Shown one piece after another: positions 8,905 through 16,422 of a stretch of 64,000 nt of DNA. The stretch lies in contig NZ_MSIF01000025.1 in the NCBI RefSeq assembly GCF_001921215.1, positions 1 through 64,000 of the forward strand. Reading direction: 5' to 3'. Origin of the DNA: Actinophytocola xinjiangensis. GTDB lineage: Bacteria; Actinomycetota; Actinomycetes; Mycobacteriales; Pseudonocardiaceae. Within the stretch, counting starts at the first letter, position 1. Every line of letters starts with the position of its first letter. Below the pieces are notes generated by a model, which saw only the letters and a program-made list of their open reading frames with translations, was not told the origin of the DNA and did not search any database. The position numbers and the translations under genes were made by a program.

Positions 8905-9669
8905 TCAGCTGGTCGGGCCGCCGACCAGGACCGACCAGCCGCCGTCGACGCGCAGCGTGCTGCCGGTGGCGGCGGCCAGCGCCGGGTCGGTGGCCAGCGC
9001 GACCACGGCCGCGACGTCGTCGGGCTCGACCATCCGGCGCAGGACCGACTCGCGGGCCAGCGCGTCGGCCCGCTCGCCGGTGAGCAGCGCGGTGGTGGCC
9101 GGCGAGCGGACCGCGCCCGGGGTGACGGTCAGCACGCTGATCCCGTCCCGGGCGGACTCGGCGGCGACGTGGCGGGCGAAGGTGGCCAGCGCGGACTTCG
9201 CGGTGCCGTGCGCGAGCCGCCCGCCGCCCACGTAGTCGGCGGCGGTGCTGCCGAGGTAGACGATGCGCCCGCGGCGTTGCTCCCGCATGGGTTCGAGCGC
9301 GCGCCGGGTGACGTGGAAGGCGCCGGCCAGCTCCCCGTCGACCTTGGCCGCGAACGTCTCCCACGGCAGGTCGGCCAACGCCGCGAACGGCGGCGGAACC
9401 GTGTTGGCGTTGACGACCAGCGTGTCGAGCCGCCCCCGCTCGGCGAGGACGCCGGCGATCAGCCGGTCCACCTCACCCGGATCGGTGACGTCCGCGCCGG
9501 CCGCGGTCGCGCTGCCGCCGGCGGCCCGGACCTCGCGCACCACGGCGTCCGCGTCCGCCGCGCCGGTGCGGTAGTTGACGATCACGTGGTGTCCGCGCGC
9601 CCCGAGCGCCCGGGCGACGGCCGCCCCGACGCCCCGCCCGGCGCCGGTGACGATAGTTGTGGGTGACAC
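8905..9669 (-). CDS. SDR-family oxidoreductase
   Basis: A 254-residue classical short-chain dehydrogenase. Visible are the nucleotide-binding motif TGAGRGVG, an NAN segment at the usual NNAG position (VVNANTV), and the C-terminal RVDGGWS. The catalytic region reads YLGSTAADYVGGGRLAHGTAKSAL: Ser and Lys are present, but the catalytic Tyr position is occupied by His (H-G-T-A-K), so activity may be altered. The GTG start follows GAGGAGGAA. It is divergent from an HxlR regulator and ends two bases after the AAA gene on the opposite strand. The substrate is unknown. Confidence 0.85.
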   Translation of the reverse strand: MSPTTIVTGAGRGVGAAVARALGARGHHVIVNYRTGAADADAVVREVRAAGGSATAAGADVTDPGEVDRLIAGVLAERGRLDTLVVNANTVPPPFAALADLPWETFAAKVDGELAGAFHVTRRALEPMREQRRGRIVYLGSTAADYVGGGRLAHGTAKSALATFARHVAAESARDGISVLTVTPGAVRSPATTALLTGERADALARESVLRRMVEPDDVAAVVALATDPALAAATGSTLRVDGGWSVLVGGPTS

Positions 9670-9796
9670 GCTTCCTCCTCGGTCTGAGCTGCGCGCTAAC
9701 CTAGAGAAAGTGCCCATTCGGGCGGAAGGCGCTTACCGCGCGGTGTGCCGCTCACCCGAGGGTGAGCCCGCAGCCCACAGGCCGGAGCCCGACCAG

Positions 9797-10135
9797 ATGA
9801 GTGACGTGTTTCACCGGGACTGCCCGGCCCGCGAGCTGCTGGGACACCTCGCGGGCCGGTGGACGGTGCTGGTCCTCACCGCCCTGCTGACCCGCCCCCA
9901 CCGCTTCCACGAACTACGCACGGTCGTCGAGGGAATCAGCGACAAGAGCCTCACGGCCACCCTGCGCCCGCTGTGCCGCCACGGCCTGGTCCACCGCGCG
10001 GTCGGCACCGAACTGCCACCGTCGGTCACCTACTCGGTGACCCCGCTGGGCCGGGGCGCGGCCGCCGCCCTGGCACCGCTGCTCGACTGGATCCGAGCAA
10101 ACGCCGACCAGATCCTGCCCGGCGACGAGCGTTAG
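9797..10135 (+). CDS. HxlR-family transcriptional regulator
   Basis: A 112-residue winged helix protein. It shows the family hallmarks CPARELLGHLAGRWTVLVLTALL, RFHELRTVVEGISDKSLTATLRPLCRHGLV and SVTYSVTPLGRGAAAALAPLLDWI. The Cys near the N-terminus corresponds to the redox- or aldehyde-sensing cysteine of HxlR/HypR-type members. It is divergent from the adjacent SDR with about 127 bases between starts; regulation of that SDR is the usual arrangement (inference). The ATG at 9797 is preferred over upstream in-frame starts because it begins at the conserved domain. Confidence 0.88.
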   Translation: MSDVFHRDCPARELLGHLAGRWTVLVLTALLTRPHRFHELRTVVEGISDKSLTATLRPLCRHGLVHRAVGTELPPSVTYSVTPLGRGAAAALAPLLDWIRANADQILPGDER

Positions 10136-11094
10136 TCGACCTCGACGAGGGTGACCGCCTCGCGGATGGTGGCGGGGTCGGCGTTGGTGGAGAAGGCCTT
10201 GGCCCAGTGGGTGGCGTCGACCTGGACGACGGCGAGGCGGCCGTCGGCGGTGGTGCGTACGGGGGTGCCGTCGACGATCTGCTTCTGGTCGACCGGGACC
10301 CAGGTGGGGTCGAGGTCGGCCTTCTCCTCGGCGGTGACGACCAGCGGGCCCTGGACCCGGGCGGGGGCCTTGCCCTGGTGCAGGCTCAGGGTGACGCACG
10401 TGTCGGCCGTCTGGCACACGGTGGGGGAGCCGTCGGCCCAGGAGATCTCGTCGTAGCCGGCGGGGAGCGCGGACAGCGCCAGGTCGACGTCCAGTGCGGT
10501 CGGGGTGCCGGTCACGTTCTCGGCCACCCGGCGCAGGGCGTCGAGGGGGACGGCCGGTTCGGTGCCGCTGACCACGGCCCAGCGGTTGTCGGGCAACTGC
10601 CAGATCAGCTGGGTCTGGCCGGGGCCGAGGCGGCGCAGCGTGCCGGGCCGGCCGGCGACCGTGGTCGGTTCGTCGACAGCCTCGGGGAGCGGGTCGTCGA
10701 CCTGGTCGCTGACCCACACGACCACGGTCCGGAAGTCGCCGCCGCCGACGTACTGGGCCGAGCCGAGGGTCTCGGACACCCGCCAGGTGTCCAGGTGATA
10801 GCCCGACGGTAGCCAGCCGGCGGTGAACGGCAGGGACGGGGCCGCCGGCACGGTCGCGGTCGCCGACGACGCCGGGGCGAGGCCGGTCGGGGAACCGTTG
10901 TCGCCGGGCGTGGTGGCGACCACGACGCCGAGCGCGACGGCCGACGCCACACCGGCCACGCCGGCGACATTGGTGATCTGGCGGCGACGGCGGCGCCGAC
11001 GGATGCCCGCCTGGACGCCGGTGAACACGTCGGTCTCGGCCGGGGCGTGGCGTTCCAGCGCGTCCAGCGACTGGCGCAACTCGTTCTCGATCAT
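10132..11094 (-). CDS. membrane-anchored anti-sigma-like protein
   Basis: A 320-residue protein with a cytoplasmic N-terminus (MIENELRQSLDALERHAP), a basic stretch RRRRRRR, one membrane helix (VAGVAGVASAVALGVVVATT, about residues 44-63) and a large exported domain. Its ATG overlaps the stop of the upstream sigma factor (ATGA), the standard layout for an ECF sigma with its membrane regulator. The extracytoplasmic part has two cysteines (VCQTADTCV) that could form a disulfide. It carries no recognised zinc anti-sigma motif, so the mechanism is open. It ends four bases inside the converging HxlR gene. Confidence 0.75.
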   Translation of the reverse strand: MIENELRQSLDALERHAPAETDVFTGVQAGIRRRRRRRQITNVAGVAGVASAVALGVVVATTPGDNGSPTGLAPASSATATVPAAPSLPFTAGWLPSGYHLDTWRVSETLGSAQYVGGGDFRTVVVWVSDQVDDPLPEAVDEPTTVAGRPGTLRRLGPGQTQLIWQLPDNRWAVVSGTEPAVPLDALRRVAENVTGTPTALDVDLALSALPAGYDEISWADGSPTVCQTADTCVTLSLHQGKAPARVQGPLVVTAEEKADLDPTWVPVDQKQIVDGTPVRTTADGRLAVVQVDATHWAKAFSTNADPATIREAVTLVEVD

Positions 11095-11588
11095 GGTTCG
11101 GTTACCTCCACGGGGTGGACCTGGGTGCGCAGCTCGGCGAGCGCGCGGGAGAGGTGGCTGCGCACCGTGCCGGCGGCGCAGCCGAGGATCGCGGCGATCT
11201 CGGTGTCGGTCAGGCCCTCGTAGAACCGCAGCACGACCACGGCGCGTTGCCGACGCGGCAACGTCGCCAGCAGCGCGGACACCTGATCCCGGTCCGCGAG
11301 CCGCGTCGCGGGATCAGGGGTCGTCGCACGGCTGAACTCGCCGATGTCGGGAACCGTCCTGGTCGAACGCACCGACAGCAGCCGCCGCCAGGACAGGAAC
11401 CCGTTGGTGATCATGCGGCGGACGTAGAGGTCCGGCCGATCCATCCGCCCGATCCGCCCCCACCGCGCGTGGGCCCGCACGAGGGCGTCCTGGGTCAGGT
11501 CCTGGGCGAGATGGGCGTCGGCCGTCAGCACACCGGCGAACCGGGTCAGCGGCCCCAACTGCTCACGCAGGAACTCGTCGAAATCCAC
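11091..11588 (-). CDS. ECF RNA polymerase sigma factor, SigE family
   Basis: About 165 residues. Region 2 reads FLREQLGPLTRFAGVLTADAHLAQDLTQDALVRAHARWGRI and region 4 reads LATLPRRQRAVVVLRFYEGLTDTEIAAILGCAAGTVRSHLSRALAELR. This is the actinobacterial SigE-family layout, with the typical opening DFDEFLREQ. The GTG at 11588 is chosen as start; a TTG three codons upstream is possible. It is coupled to the membrane protein downstream, which probably controls it. Target promoters cannot be read from this window. Confidence 0.88.
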   Translation of the reverse strand: MDFDEFLREQLGPLTRFAGVLTADAHLAQDLTQDALVRAHARWGRIGRMDRPDLYVRRMITNGFLSWRRLLSVRSTRTVPDIGEFSRATTPDPATRLADRDQVSALLATLPRRQRAVVVLRFYEGLTDTEIAAILGCAAGTVRSHLSRALAELRTQVHPVEVTEP

Positions 11589-11624
11589 ACCCCTCAAACG
11601 CGTCCACCACCCGGAAGTGTTGAG

Positions 11625-11837
11625 TCACGTCTCCCAGACGAGATCCAGCGGCGTGATGTGGCTGAACCGTTGGAGCGCCGACTCAGCCGAACTGTGGACC
11701 CCGAACATGGTCTGCCCACCCCGATCGCGGCGGAAAGTGATCACGTCCCGGCGTGACGCCAGACTGATGTCCAACCCGTAGGCGAAAATCTTGCTGCTGT
11801 CCTCCGCGCTCACGAGCGCGAACGGTATCGCTGTCAC
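11625..11837 (-). CDS. small hypothetical protein
   Basis: A 70-residue soluble protein (MTAIPFALVSAEDSSKIFAYGLDISLASRRD... GQTMFGVHSSAESALQRFSHITPLDLVWET). The GTG start has a good ribosome site (GGAGAAA, seven bases upstream). It lies 18 bases downstream of another small gene and both are divergent from an XRE/DUF397 pair, a common place for effector-like genes of BldB-type systems. I recognise no domain. Confidence 0.6.
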   Translation of the reverse strand: MTAIPFALVSAEDSSKIFAYGLDISLASRRDVITFRRDRGGQTMFGVHSSAESALQRFSHITPLDLVWET

Positions 11838-11855
11838 TGGCTTTCTCCAGAGATT

Positions 11856-12290
11856 TCAGTGGCGGGGCCACGTACGTATACGAACGGGTACCCGATCGCC
11901 GGGCACCCCGGTTCCTTTCAGCGCCGGCATGACCGACGGCAGACCGCCCGGCTCGCCGGGATCCGGAAGGGTGAGCAGTGCGCGCAGAACCCAGACCATC
12001 GTGACGCCCCGCAGCACCTTGTCCGTTCCGGGGAGCGCGGCGTCATCGCTTCTGCCGTACCACCAGTGAACTTGCGTCGGCGCGAAGACGTCCGAGGTGG
12101 GGGCCACCGGTGCCCGGTAGGCATGTGTACCCTTCTCGTCGGCGAGCACCAGAACATCGGTGCAGTTGTCCCACCCGAATACACCGGCCAGTACTTCCGG
12201 GCCGTGACGGTCGTCCCGGAAACGGTGCCACACGTAGCCGCGTTTGCTGGCGGTCACCAGCAAAGCGTCAAGTTCTGACTTTCCGCTCAT
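11856..12290 (-). CDS. hypothetical protein divergent from XRE regulator
   Basis: A 144-residue protein (MSGKSELDALLVTASKRGYVWHRFRDDRHGPEVLAGVFGW... HWWYGRSDDAALPGTDKVLRG). The composition is soluble, with several Trp residues and a basic C-terminus (VRIRTWPRH). Codon use is somewhat less GC-biased than in the neighbours, consistent with accessory DNA. It is transcribed away from the XRE regulator, with 87 bases between the two starts. No family is recognised. Confidence 0.6.
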   Translation of the reverse strand: MSGKSELDALLVTASKRGYVWHRFRDDRHGPEVLAGVFGWDNCTDVLVLADEKGTHAYRAPVAPTSDVFAPTQVHWWYGRSDDAALPGTDKVLRGVTMVWVLRALLTLPDPGEPGGLPSVMPALKGTGVPGDRVPVRIRTWPRH

Positions 12291-12377
12291 ACCCGTTCCT
12301 CTTACTTCTGCTTGGGGACAAGGTACTTTTGGTTGCGGAACCGCGCTGCGAATTCCGTGGTACGGAAGGGGACATGA

Positions 12378-13199
12378 ATGTCGGAGCAGAATCCAGGCGC
12401 GCGTGACCGGATGTGGGGAAGTCGGCTGCGGGTGATCCGCAACGAGCGCTGCGAGTTGCCGCTCGAACGGGCGGCGAAGCTGGCCGGTTGGCACGGATCA
12501 AAGTTGAGCCGGACCGAACGGGGTCTACGCCCGGTGTCCATACAGGACTTCGCGACGTTGGTCACCGCCTGGGGCCTGCCGGCCAAGGAACGCGACGCGA
12601 TCCTGACCGAGCTGGCAACGGGTGCCTCATCCGGATGGTGGGATCGTCCGATACCTGGCGTTCCCGAGGACGTGGGGACACTTGCTGGCTATGAGGCGGA
12701 AGCGGTCGAACTGGTCGCTGTCGCGGTCGCCGTGGTCCCCGGTCTGCTGCACACCTACGAGACCGCTGTTGCCGCGATGGCCGCGAACGGCCTCACTCGC
12801 AGGGACATCGAACTCGGCTGGATCGCCCGCCTGCGCCGCCAACAGATCCTCGGCAAGGTCGATTTCTCGGTGTACGTCACCGAGGCAGCGCTGAGGACCC
12901 ACTGGGGAGGCAAGGACGCCCACCACGCACAGCTGGCTCACCTCCTTCGCTGCATGGAGATCGGCACTGCCGGCATACGTGTGATTCCTCATCAGCAGAC
13001 CGGCGCACTGTTGTTGCACACGTGGCACTGGATGCGTTTCCGGCACACACCACCGGTCGTGTACGTCGAGTTGGCAACCGGCGCCACGTACATCCACGAA
13101 GCCGATCACTACACCGCGATCCTTGACCGGCTCGACCAGGTTGCGCTTCCGAAGGACGGAAGCCGTACCCTTATCAGGCGACTGATGGAGGGTGGATGA
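12378..13199 (+). CDS. XRE helix-turn-helix regulator with DUF5753 domain
   Basis: A 273-residue protein. The N-terminal HTH (LRVIRNERCELPLERAAKLAGWHGSKLSRTERGLRPVSIQDFATLVTAWGL) is followed by the DUF5753 domain (YEAEAVELVAVAVAVVPGLLHTYETA... GIRVIPHQQTGALLLHTWHWMRF... ATYIHEADHYTAILDRL). This type is expanded in mycelial actinomycetes, each copy next to a DUF397 protein, and the pairs influence development and antibiotic production. Its stop overlaps the DUF397 start (ATGA). Confidence 0.92.
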   Translation: MSEQNPGARDRMWGSRLRVIRNERCELPLERAAKLAGWHGSKLSRTERGLRPVSIQDFATLVTAWGLPAKERDAILTELATGASSGWWDRPIPGVPEDVGTLAGYEAEAVELVAVAVAVVPGLLHTYETAVAAMAANGLTRRDIELGWIARLRRQQILGKVDFSVYVTEAALRTHWGGKDAHHAQLAHLLRCMEIGTAGIRVIPHQQTGALLLHTWHWMRFRHTPPVVYVELATGATYIHEADHYTAILDRLDQVALPKDGSRTLIRRLMEGG

Positions 13200-13354
13200 T
13201 CATGTGGCGCAAGTCGTCAAGGTCCGGATCTGGTGACTGTGTCGAGGTGCGCAACGACCTCGCTGCCGTTCGGGACAGCAAGAACCCCGGCCTCACCTTG
13301 CCCGTGGGCCGGACCGCCCTGAGCCAGTTACGGCTGTTCGCGCGGGGGCGCTGA
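13196..13354 (+). CDS. DUF397 small protein
   Basis: A 52-residue protein (MIIMWRKSSRSGSGDCVEVRNDLAAVRDSKN...). The core W-R-K-S-S-R-S-x-x-x-G-D-C-V-E-V followed by VRDSK is diagnostic of DUF397. The ATG at 13196 overlaps the stop of the XRE gene; a second in-frame ATG two codons later is an alternative. DUF397 proteins are thought to antagonise or partner the adjacent XRE/DUF5753 regulator. The C-terminal part is shorter and less canonical than usual (LSQLRLFARGR). Confidence 0.85.
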   Translation: MIMWRKSSRSGSGDCVEVRNDLAAVRDSKNPGLTLPVGRTALSQLRLFARGR

Positions 13355-13458
13355 CGCTCACCCGGCCCTCAGGCCCGACCGTTCCCTTCGCGACGCCGCG
13401 ACGAGATCCCGTGTCGAATTCCCACGACAAAGAAATCCACCTTCGCAAAACTGTCGAA

Positions 13459-13482
13459 CGTGTCAGGTGAATGCCTGACACG
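13459..13482. promoter_or_regulatory. 9-bp inverted repeat (candidate operator)
   Basis: CGTGTCAGG, a six-base spacer, then CCTGACACG: perfect arms. It lies in the 231-base gap between the DUF397 gene and the GT87 gene, 104 bases before the GT87 start. The symmetry suggests a dimeric regulator site; no regulator can be assigned. Confidence 0.5.
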
Positions 13483-13525
13483 GGTCGGTAGCGAGTCCCT
13501 AACGTTTGGACATTGGCCGTACTGG

Positions 13526-13541
13526 GATCACCCGCGTGATC
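13526..13541. promoter_or_regulatory. GATCAC/GTGATC inverted repeat (candidate operator)
   Basis: GATCAC, four bases, GTGATC, located 45 bases before the GT87 start codon, where an operator overlapping a promoter would sit. It is the second palindrome in this gap. The function is inferred from position only. Confidence 0.45.
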
Positions 13542-13585
13542 ACTACGCTACGCGCGTTTGTCGTTCCGGTAGGTGAGGGGAACTC

Positions 13586-14797
13586 ATGGCGGCCGTCGAC
13601 AGCATTCGGTCCCGATCAGCGGGACGCATCTCGTTGGTGGTGCTCGGCGCGGCGGCACTGTCCGTCGCGCTGGCCTTTCTCGCCAGGGCCCTCGTCGACG
13701 AGGGACCGTGGACCACCTTCGACCTCCAGGTCTTCCACGCCAGCGGCGAAGCCGTGCTTCGCGGCGACAACCCCTACCTGTACTGGCTGGAACAGGACCA
13801 GCTCAGCCTCGTCTACCCGCCCTTCGCCGGGCTGCTGTTCGCGTTGCTGGGCCTGCTGTCCATGGAGGCCGTGCGCATCGTCTGGTTCACCGGGATCTTC
13901 CTGGCGGTGCAGGGCATCGTGTGGCTGACCACCGGCTGGATCGGGGTGCGCCGCCGGTGGGTGCGGCTGGGTGCCGGGGTCGCCGCCGCCGGGCTGTTCC
14001 TCCTGTTCAACCCGGGCTGGCAGGAACTGTGGTCGGGCAACATCAACACGTTCCTCGCCCTGCTGATCGTCGCCGACCTGGTGCGCCGCGACGGCGCGCG
14101 CGGTCGCGGCGTGCTGATCGGCGTCGCCGCCGGGATCAAGCTCACGCCGGGGCTGTTCATCCTGTACTTCCTGCTCACCCGGCGTTTCCGTGAGGCGTGG
14201 ACGGCGCTGGGCACGTTCGCGGTGACCGTCGTCGCCGGGTTCGCGGTGCTGCCGGGGCCGGCGTGGGACTACTGGCGCAGCCACGCGTGGGACGCCGACC
14301 GGATCTACCCGTTCCCCAACATCCCGTTGAACCAGAACCTGCGCGGGATGCTCGCCCGGCTGACCGGTGACCCCGACGTCAGCGTGTCCTGGCTGCTGGC
14401 CGCCGTGGTCGTGGCCGTCGGCGGGCTGGCGGTGTGCGTGGCGCTGCACCGCCGGGGGCTGGTGACCGAGGCGGCGGTGCTGGTCGGGGTGATCGCGCTG
14501 CTGGTGTCGCCGGTGTCCTGGGCCTACCACTGGGTGTGGCTGGTGCCGGCACTGATCGTGCTCGGCGCGCACGCCGTGCGGACCCGTTCGTGGACGTGGG
14601 GTGGCGCGGTGGTGCTGACGGCGGCGGCGGCGTTCGTCGCTCCGTACACGTTCATGCCCCTGGACGAGGGAATGACTCCCTCGACCGTGGCCCAACAGTT
14701 CGAGACCAACTCGTTGACGATCGCCGGCCTGCTGCTGCTCGTGGCGGCCGTCGTCGCGGTGGTCCGTCCGCGCCCGGATCCCGTGCCCGCCGCGTGA
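13586..14797 (+). CDS. GT87 / DUF2029 polyprenol-phosphate-mannose-dependent glycosyltransferase
   Basis: A 403-residue GT-C-fold membrane protein with about ten hydrophobic helices. The first loop carries the acidic catalytic region of the family (TTFDLQVFHASGEAVLRGDNPYLY); LVYPPFAGLLFALLGLL and GNINTFLALLIVADLVRRD are also typical of GT87. Relatives add mannose to lipoglycans or glycoproteins on the outer membrane face using polyprenyl-phosphate-mannose. The next gene, coupled by a four-base overlap, encodes a likely donor synthase, which supports this role. Confidence 0.82.
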   Translation: MAAVDSIRSRSAGRISLVVLGAAALSVALAFLARALVDEGPWTTFDLQVFHASGEAVLRGDNPYLYWLEQDQLSLVYPPFAGLLFALLGLLSMEAVRIVWFTGIFLAVQGIVWLTTGWIGVRRRWVRLGAGVAAAGLFLLFNPGWQELWSGNINTFLALLIVADLVRRDGARGRGVLIGVAAGIKLTPGLFILYFLLTRRFREAWTALGTFAVTVVAGFAVLPGPAWDYWRSHAWDADRIYPFPNIPLNQNLRGMLARLTGDPDVSVSWLLAAVVVAVGGLAVCVALHRRGLVTEAAVLVGVIALLVSPVSWAYHWVWLVPALIVLGAHAVRTRSWTWGGAVVLTAAAAFVAPYTFMPLDEGMTPSTVAQQFETNSLTIAGLLLLVAAVVAVVRPRPDPVPAA

Positions 14798-15507
14798 GCG
14801 GGCCGGTCGTCTCCATCGTCGTCCCGGCCCGCGACGAGGCCGACAACCTGCCCGACCTCATCACCCGCATTCACCGGTCGGTGGGCACCCGTTGGGTGTA
14901 CGAGTTACTTGTTGTCAACGACAGTTCGGTCGACGGCACGGCCGCCGTCGTCACCGCGCTGGCCGCCACCCACCCCGTGACCCTCGTCCACCGCACCCAC
15001 AGCCCCGGCAAGGGTCTGGCCATCGCCGAAGGTTTCGGCCACGCCACCGGCGACGTGCTGTGCATGATCGACGCCGACCTCCAGTACCCGCCGGAAGCCC
15101 TTCCCGCCATGGTGGCGATCGTGCTGTCCGGCGCCGCCGAGGTCGTCGTGGCGAACCGGGTCGTCCACGACACGAGCCTGGGCCGTCGGCTGCTCAGCCG
15201 CCTGTCCCGGTGGCTGCTGCAGCGCCTGCACGGCCTCGACGTCGACGTCCAGTCCGGCCTCAAGGTCCTGCGCCGAACCGTCCTCGACCAGATCGAGTTA
15301 CGCCCGAACGGGTGGGCCTTCGACCTGGAGTTACTGCTCGACGCCCGAGCCGCCGGCCACACCATCACCGGCCACGACATCGACTTCGCCAGAAGAACCC
15401 GGGGCCGCACCAAGATCAACGTCCTCCTGGCCGGCTGGCAGGTCCTGCGCAACGCGATCTGGCTACGCCTCACCCGCGACGACAGCGGTACCCCCGACAC
15501 GCCCTAG
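14794..15507 (+). CDS. GT2 polyprenol-phosphate-sugar synthase (Ppm-like)
   Basis: A 237-residue GT-A glycosyltransferase. It reads VVSIVVPARDEADNLPDLITRI, then VVNDSSVDGTAAVV, then the metal-binding D-A-D in CMIDADLQYPPEALP. These are features of dolichol/polyprenol-phosphate mannose synthases. It has no C-terminal membrane domain. The GTG start overlaps the stop of the GT87 gene (GTGA), so donor synthesis and transfer are probably coupled. GDP-mannose as substrate is an inference from family and context. Confidence 0.82.
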   Translation: MSGPVVSIVVPARDEADNLPDLITRIHRSVGTRWVYELLVVNDSSVDGTAAVVTALAATHPVTLVHRTHSPGKGLAIAEGFGHATGDVLCMIDADLQYPPEALPAMVAIVLSGAAEVVVANRVVHDTSLGRRLLSRLSRWLLQRLHGLDVDVQSGLKVLRRTVLDQIELRPNGWAFDLELLLDARAAGHTITGHDIDFARRTRGRTKINVLLAGWQVLRNAIWLRLTRDDSGTPDTP

Positions 15508-15591
15508 CCTGGGCCTGACCTGCTCGGCGGAGTGGGCGCCGGACGTGGTGTACGACCCGGAGACCGGGACGATCGAGAACAGGCCGAACCG

Positions 15592-16266
15592 ATGGTGGAT
15601 CTCTTCTCCGCAGCGAGTACCGAGGACGCGGTTCGACTCCAGATGCGGCTCGCGCCGCTGGTCGAGCGGGTGCCCCCGCCCGGGTTCGCCCCCACCACGG
15701 CGACTGGCCTGGACGTCGCCTACGCCGAGGACTCGACGACGGTGGCCGCCGCCGTGGTGACCGTCGACCTGGCCAGCGGCGCCGAGGTGGTGTCCGCGTC
15801 CGCGGTCGGCGTGAGCGACTTTCCCTATGTGCCGGGCCTGTTCGCGTTCCGGGAGCTGCCGACCCTGCTCGCCGCGCTGGACCGGTTGGCCGATCCGCCG
15901 CAGCTACTGGTCGCGGACGGGAACGGGATCGCGCACCCACGACGTTTCGGGCTCGCCTCGCACCTCGGCGTGGTGACCGGGCTGCCGAGTATCGGTGTCG
16001 CGAAGACCCCGCTCGGCCGCTACCAGCCGCCCGCCGACGACCGTGGCGCCACCAGTCCCCTGATCGACGGTGACGACGAGGTGGGGGTGGCCCTGCGCAC
16101 CCAACGCGGCGTGAAGCCGGTCTTCGTGTCGGTCGGCCACCGGATCGATCTGCCCACCGCCTGCCGGTACGTGTTGCGGCTGGCCCGCCGTTACCGCCTG
16201 CCGGAGACCACCCGGCTCGCCGACCAGTTGTCCCGCCGCGCGCTGCGCTCGTCCCGGGATCGCTGA
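15592..16266 (+). CDS. nfi: endonuclease V (deoxyinosine 3' endonuclease)
   Basis: A 224-residue protein with the family signatures in order: TGLDVAYAED (catalytic Asp), SDFPYVPGLFAFRELPTLLAAL, LLVADGNGIAHPRRFGLASHLGV (catalytic Asp region) and GVAKTPLGRY. The enzyme nicks DNA next to deoxyinosine and related lesions. The length is normal. The ATG at 15592 is chosen as the first good start before the conserved fold; an upstream GTG at about 15532 would add twenty unconserved residues. It is followed directly by the DnaA-box-like cluster. Confidence 0.92.
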   Translation: MVDLFSAASTEDAVRLQMRLAPLVERVPPPGFAPTTATGLDVAYAEDSTTVAAAVVTVDLASGAEVVSASAVGVSDFPYVPGLFAFRELPTLLAALDRLADPPQLLVADGNGIAHPRRFGLASHLGVVTGLPSIGVAKTPLGRYQPPADDRGATSPLIDGDDEVGVALRTQRGVKPVFVSVGHRIDLPTACRYVLRLARRYRLPETTRLADQLSRRALRSSRDR

Positions 16267-16291
16267 CCGTCACGTCCGGTGATCGCAGGTC

Positions 16292-16422
16292 TGTGGATGG
16301 TCGTGTGGACAACCCGCCCTCGGGTGTGGACAGGTGGTGGTCACGAGGGTGCGGACCTGTGGACAACCAGGCCCGCACCGCACGTCGGGCGCTGTGGACA
16401 CCCCGCTCGCGCCTGTGGATGT
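16292..16422 (-). promoter_or_regulatory. cluster of six DnaA-box-like sites
   Basis: Six copies of TGTGGA(C/T)NN on the plus strand start at 16292, 16304, 16325, 16358, 16393 and 16414. Read on the minus strand they are CCATCCACA, TTGTCCACA, CTGTCCACA, TTGTCCACA, GTGTCCACA and ACATCCACA; two match the high-GC actinobacterial DnaA box TTGTCCACA exactly. All point the same way. Spacings are 12, 21, 33, 35 and 21 bases, near multiples of a helical turn. The sites fill the gap between endonuclease V and the PLP lyase. This suggests a DnaA-binding or titration locus; no replication gene adjoins it. Confidence 0.7.

Noticed and set aside
16267-16422. DnaA-box cluster as the chromosomal origin oriC
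   Set aside because: No dnaA, dnaN, recF, gyrB or rpmH nearby, and no AT-rich unwinding region; an auxiliary site is more likely.
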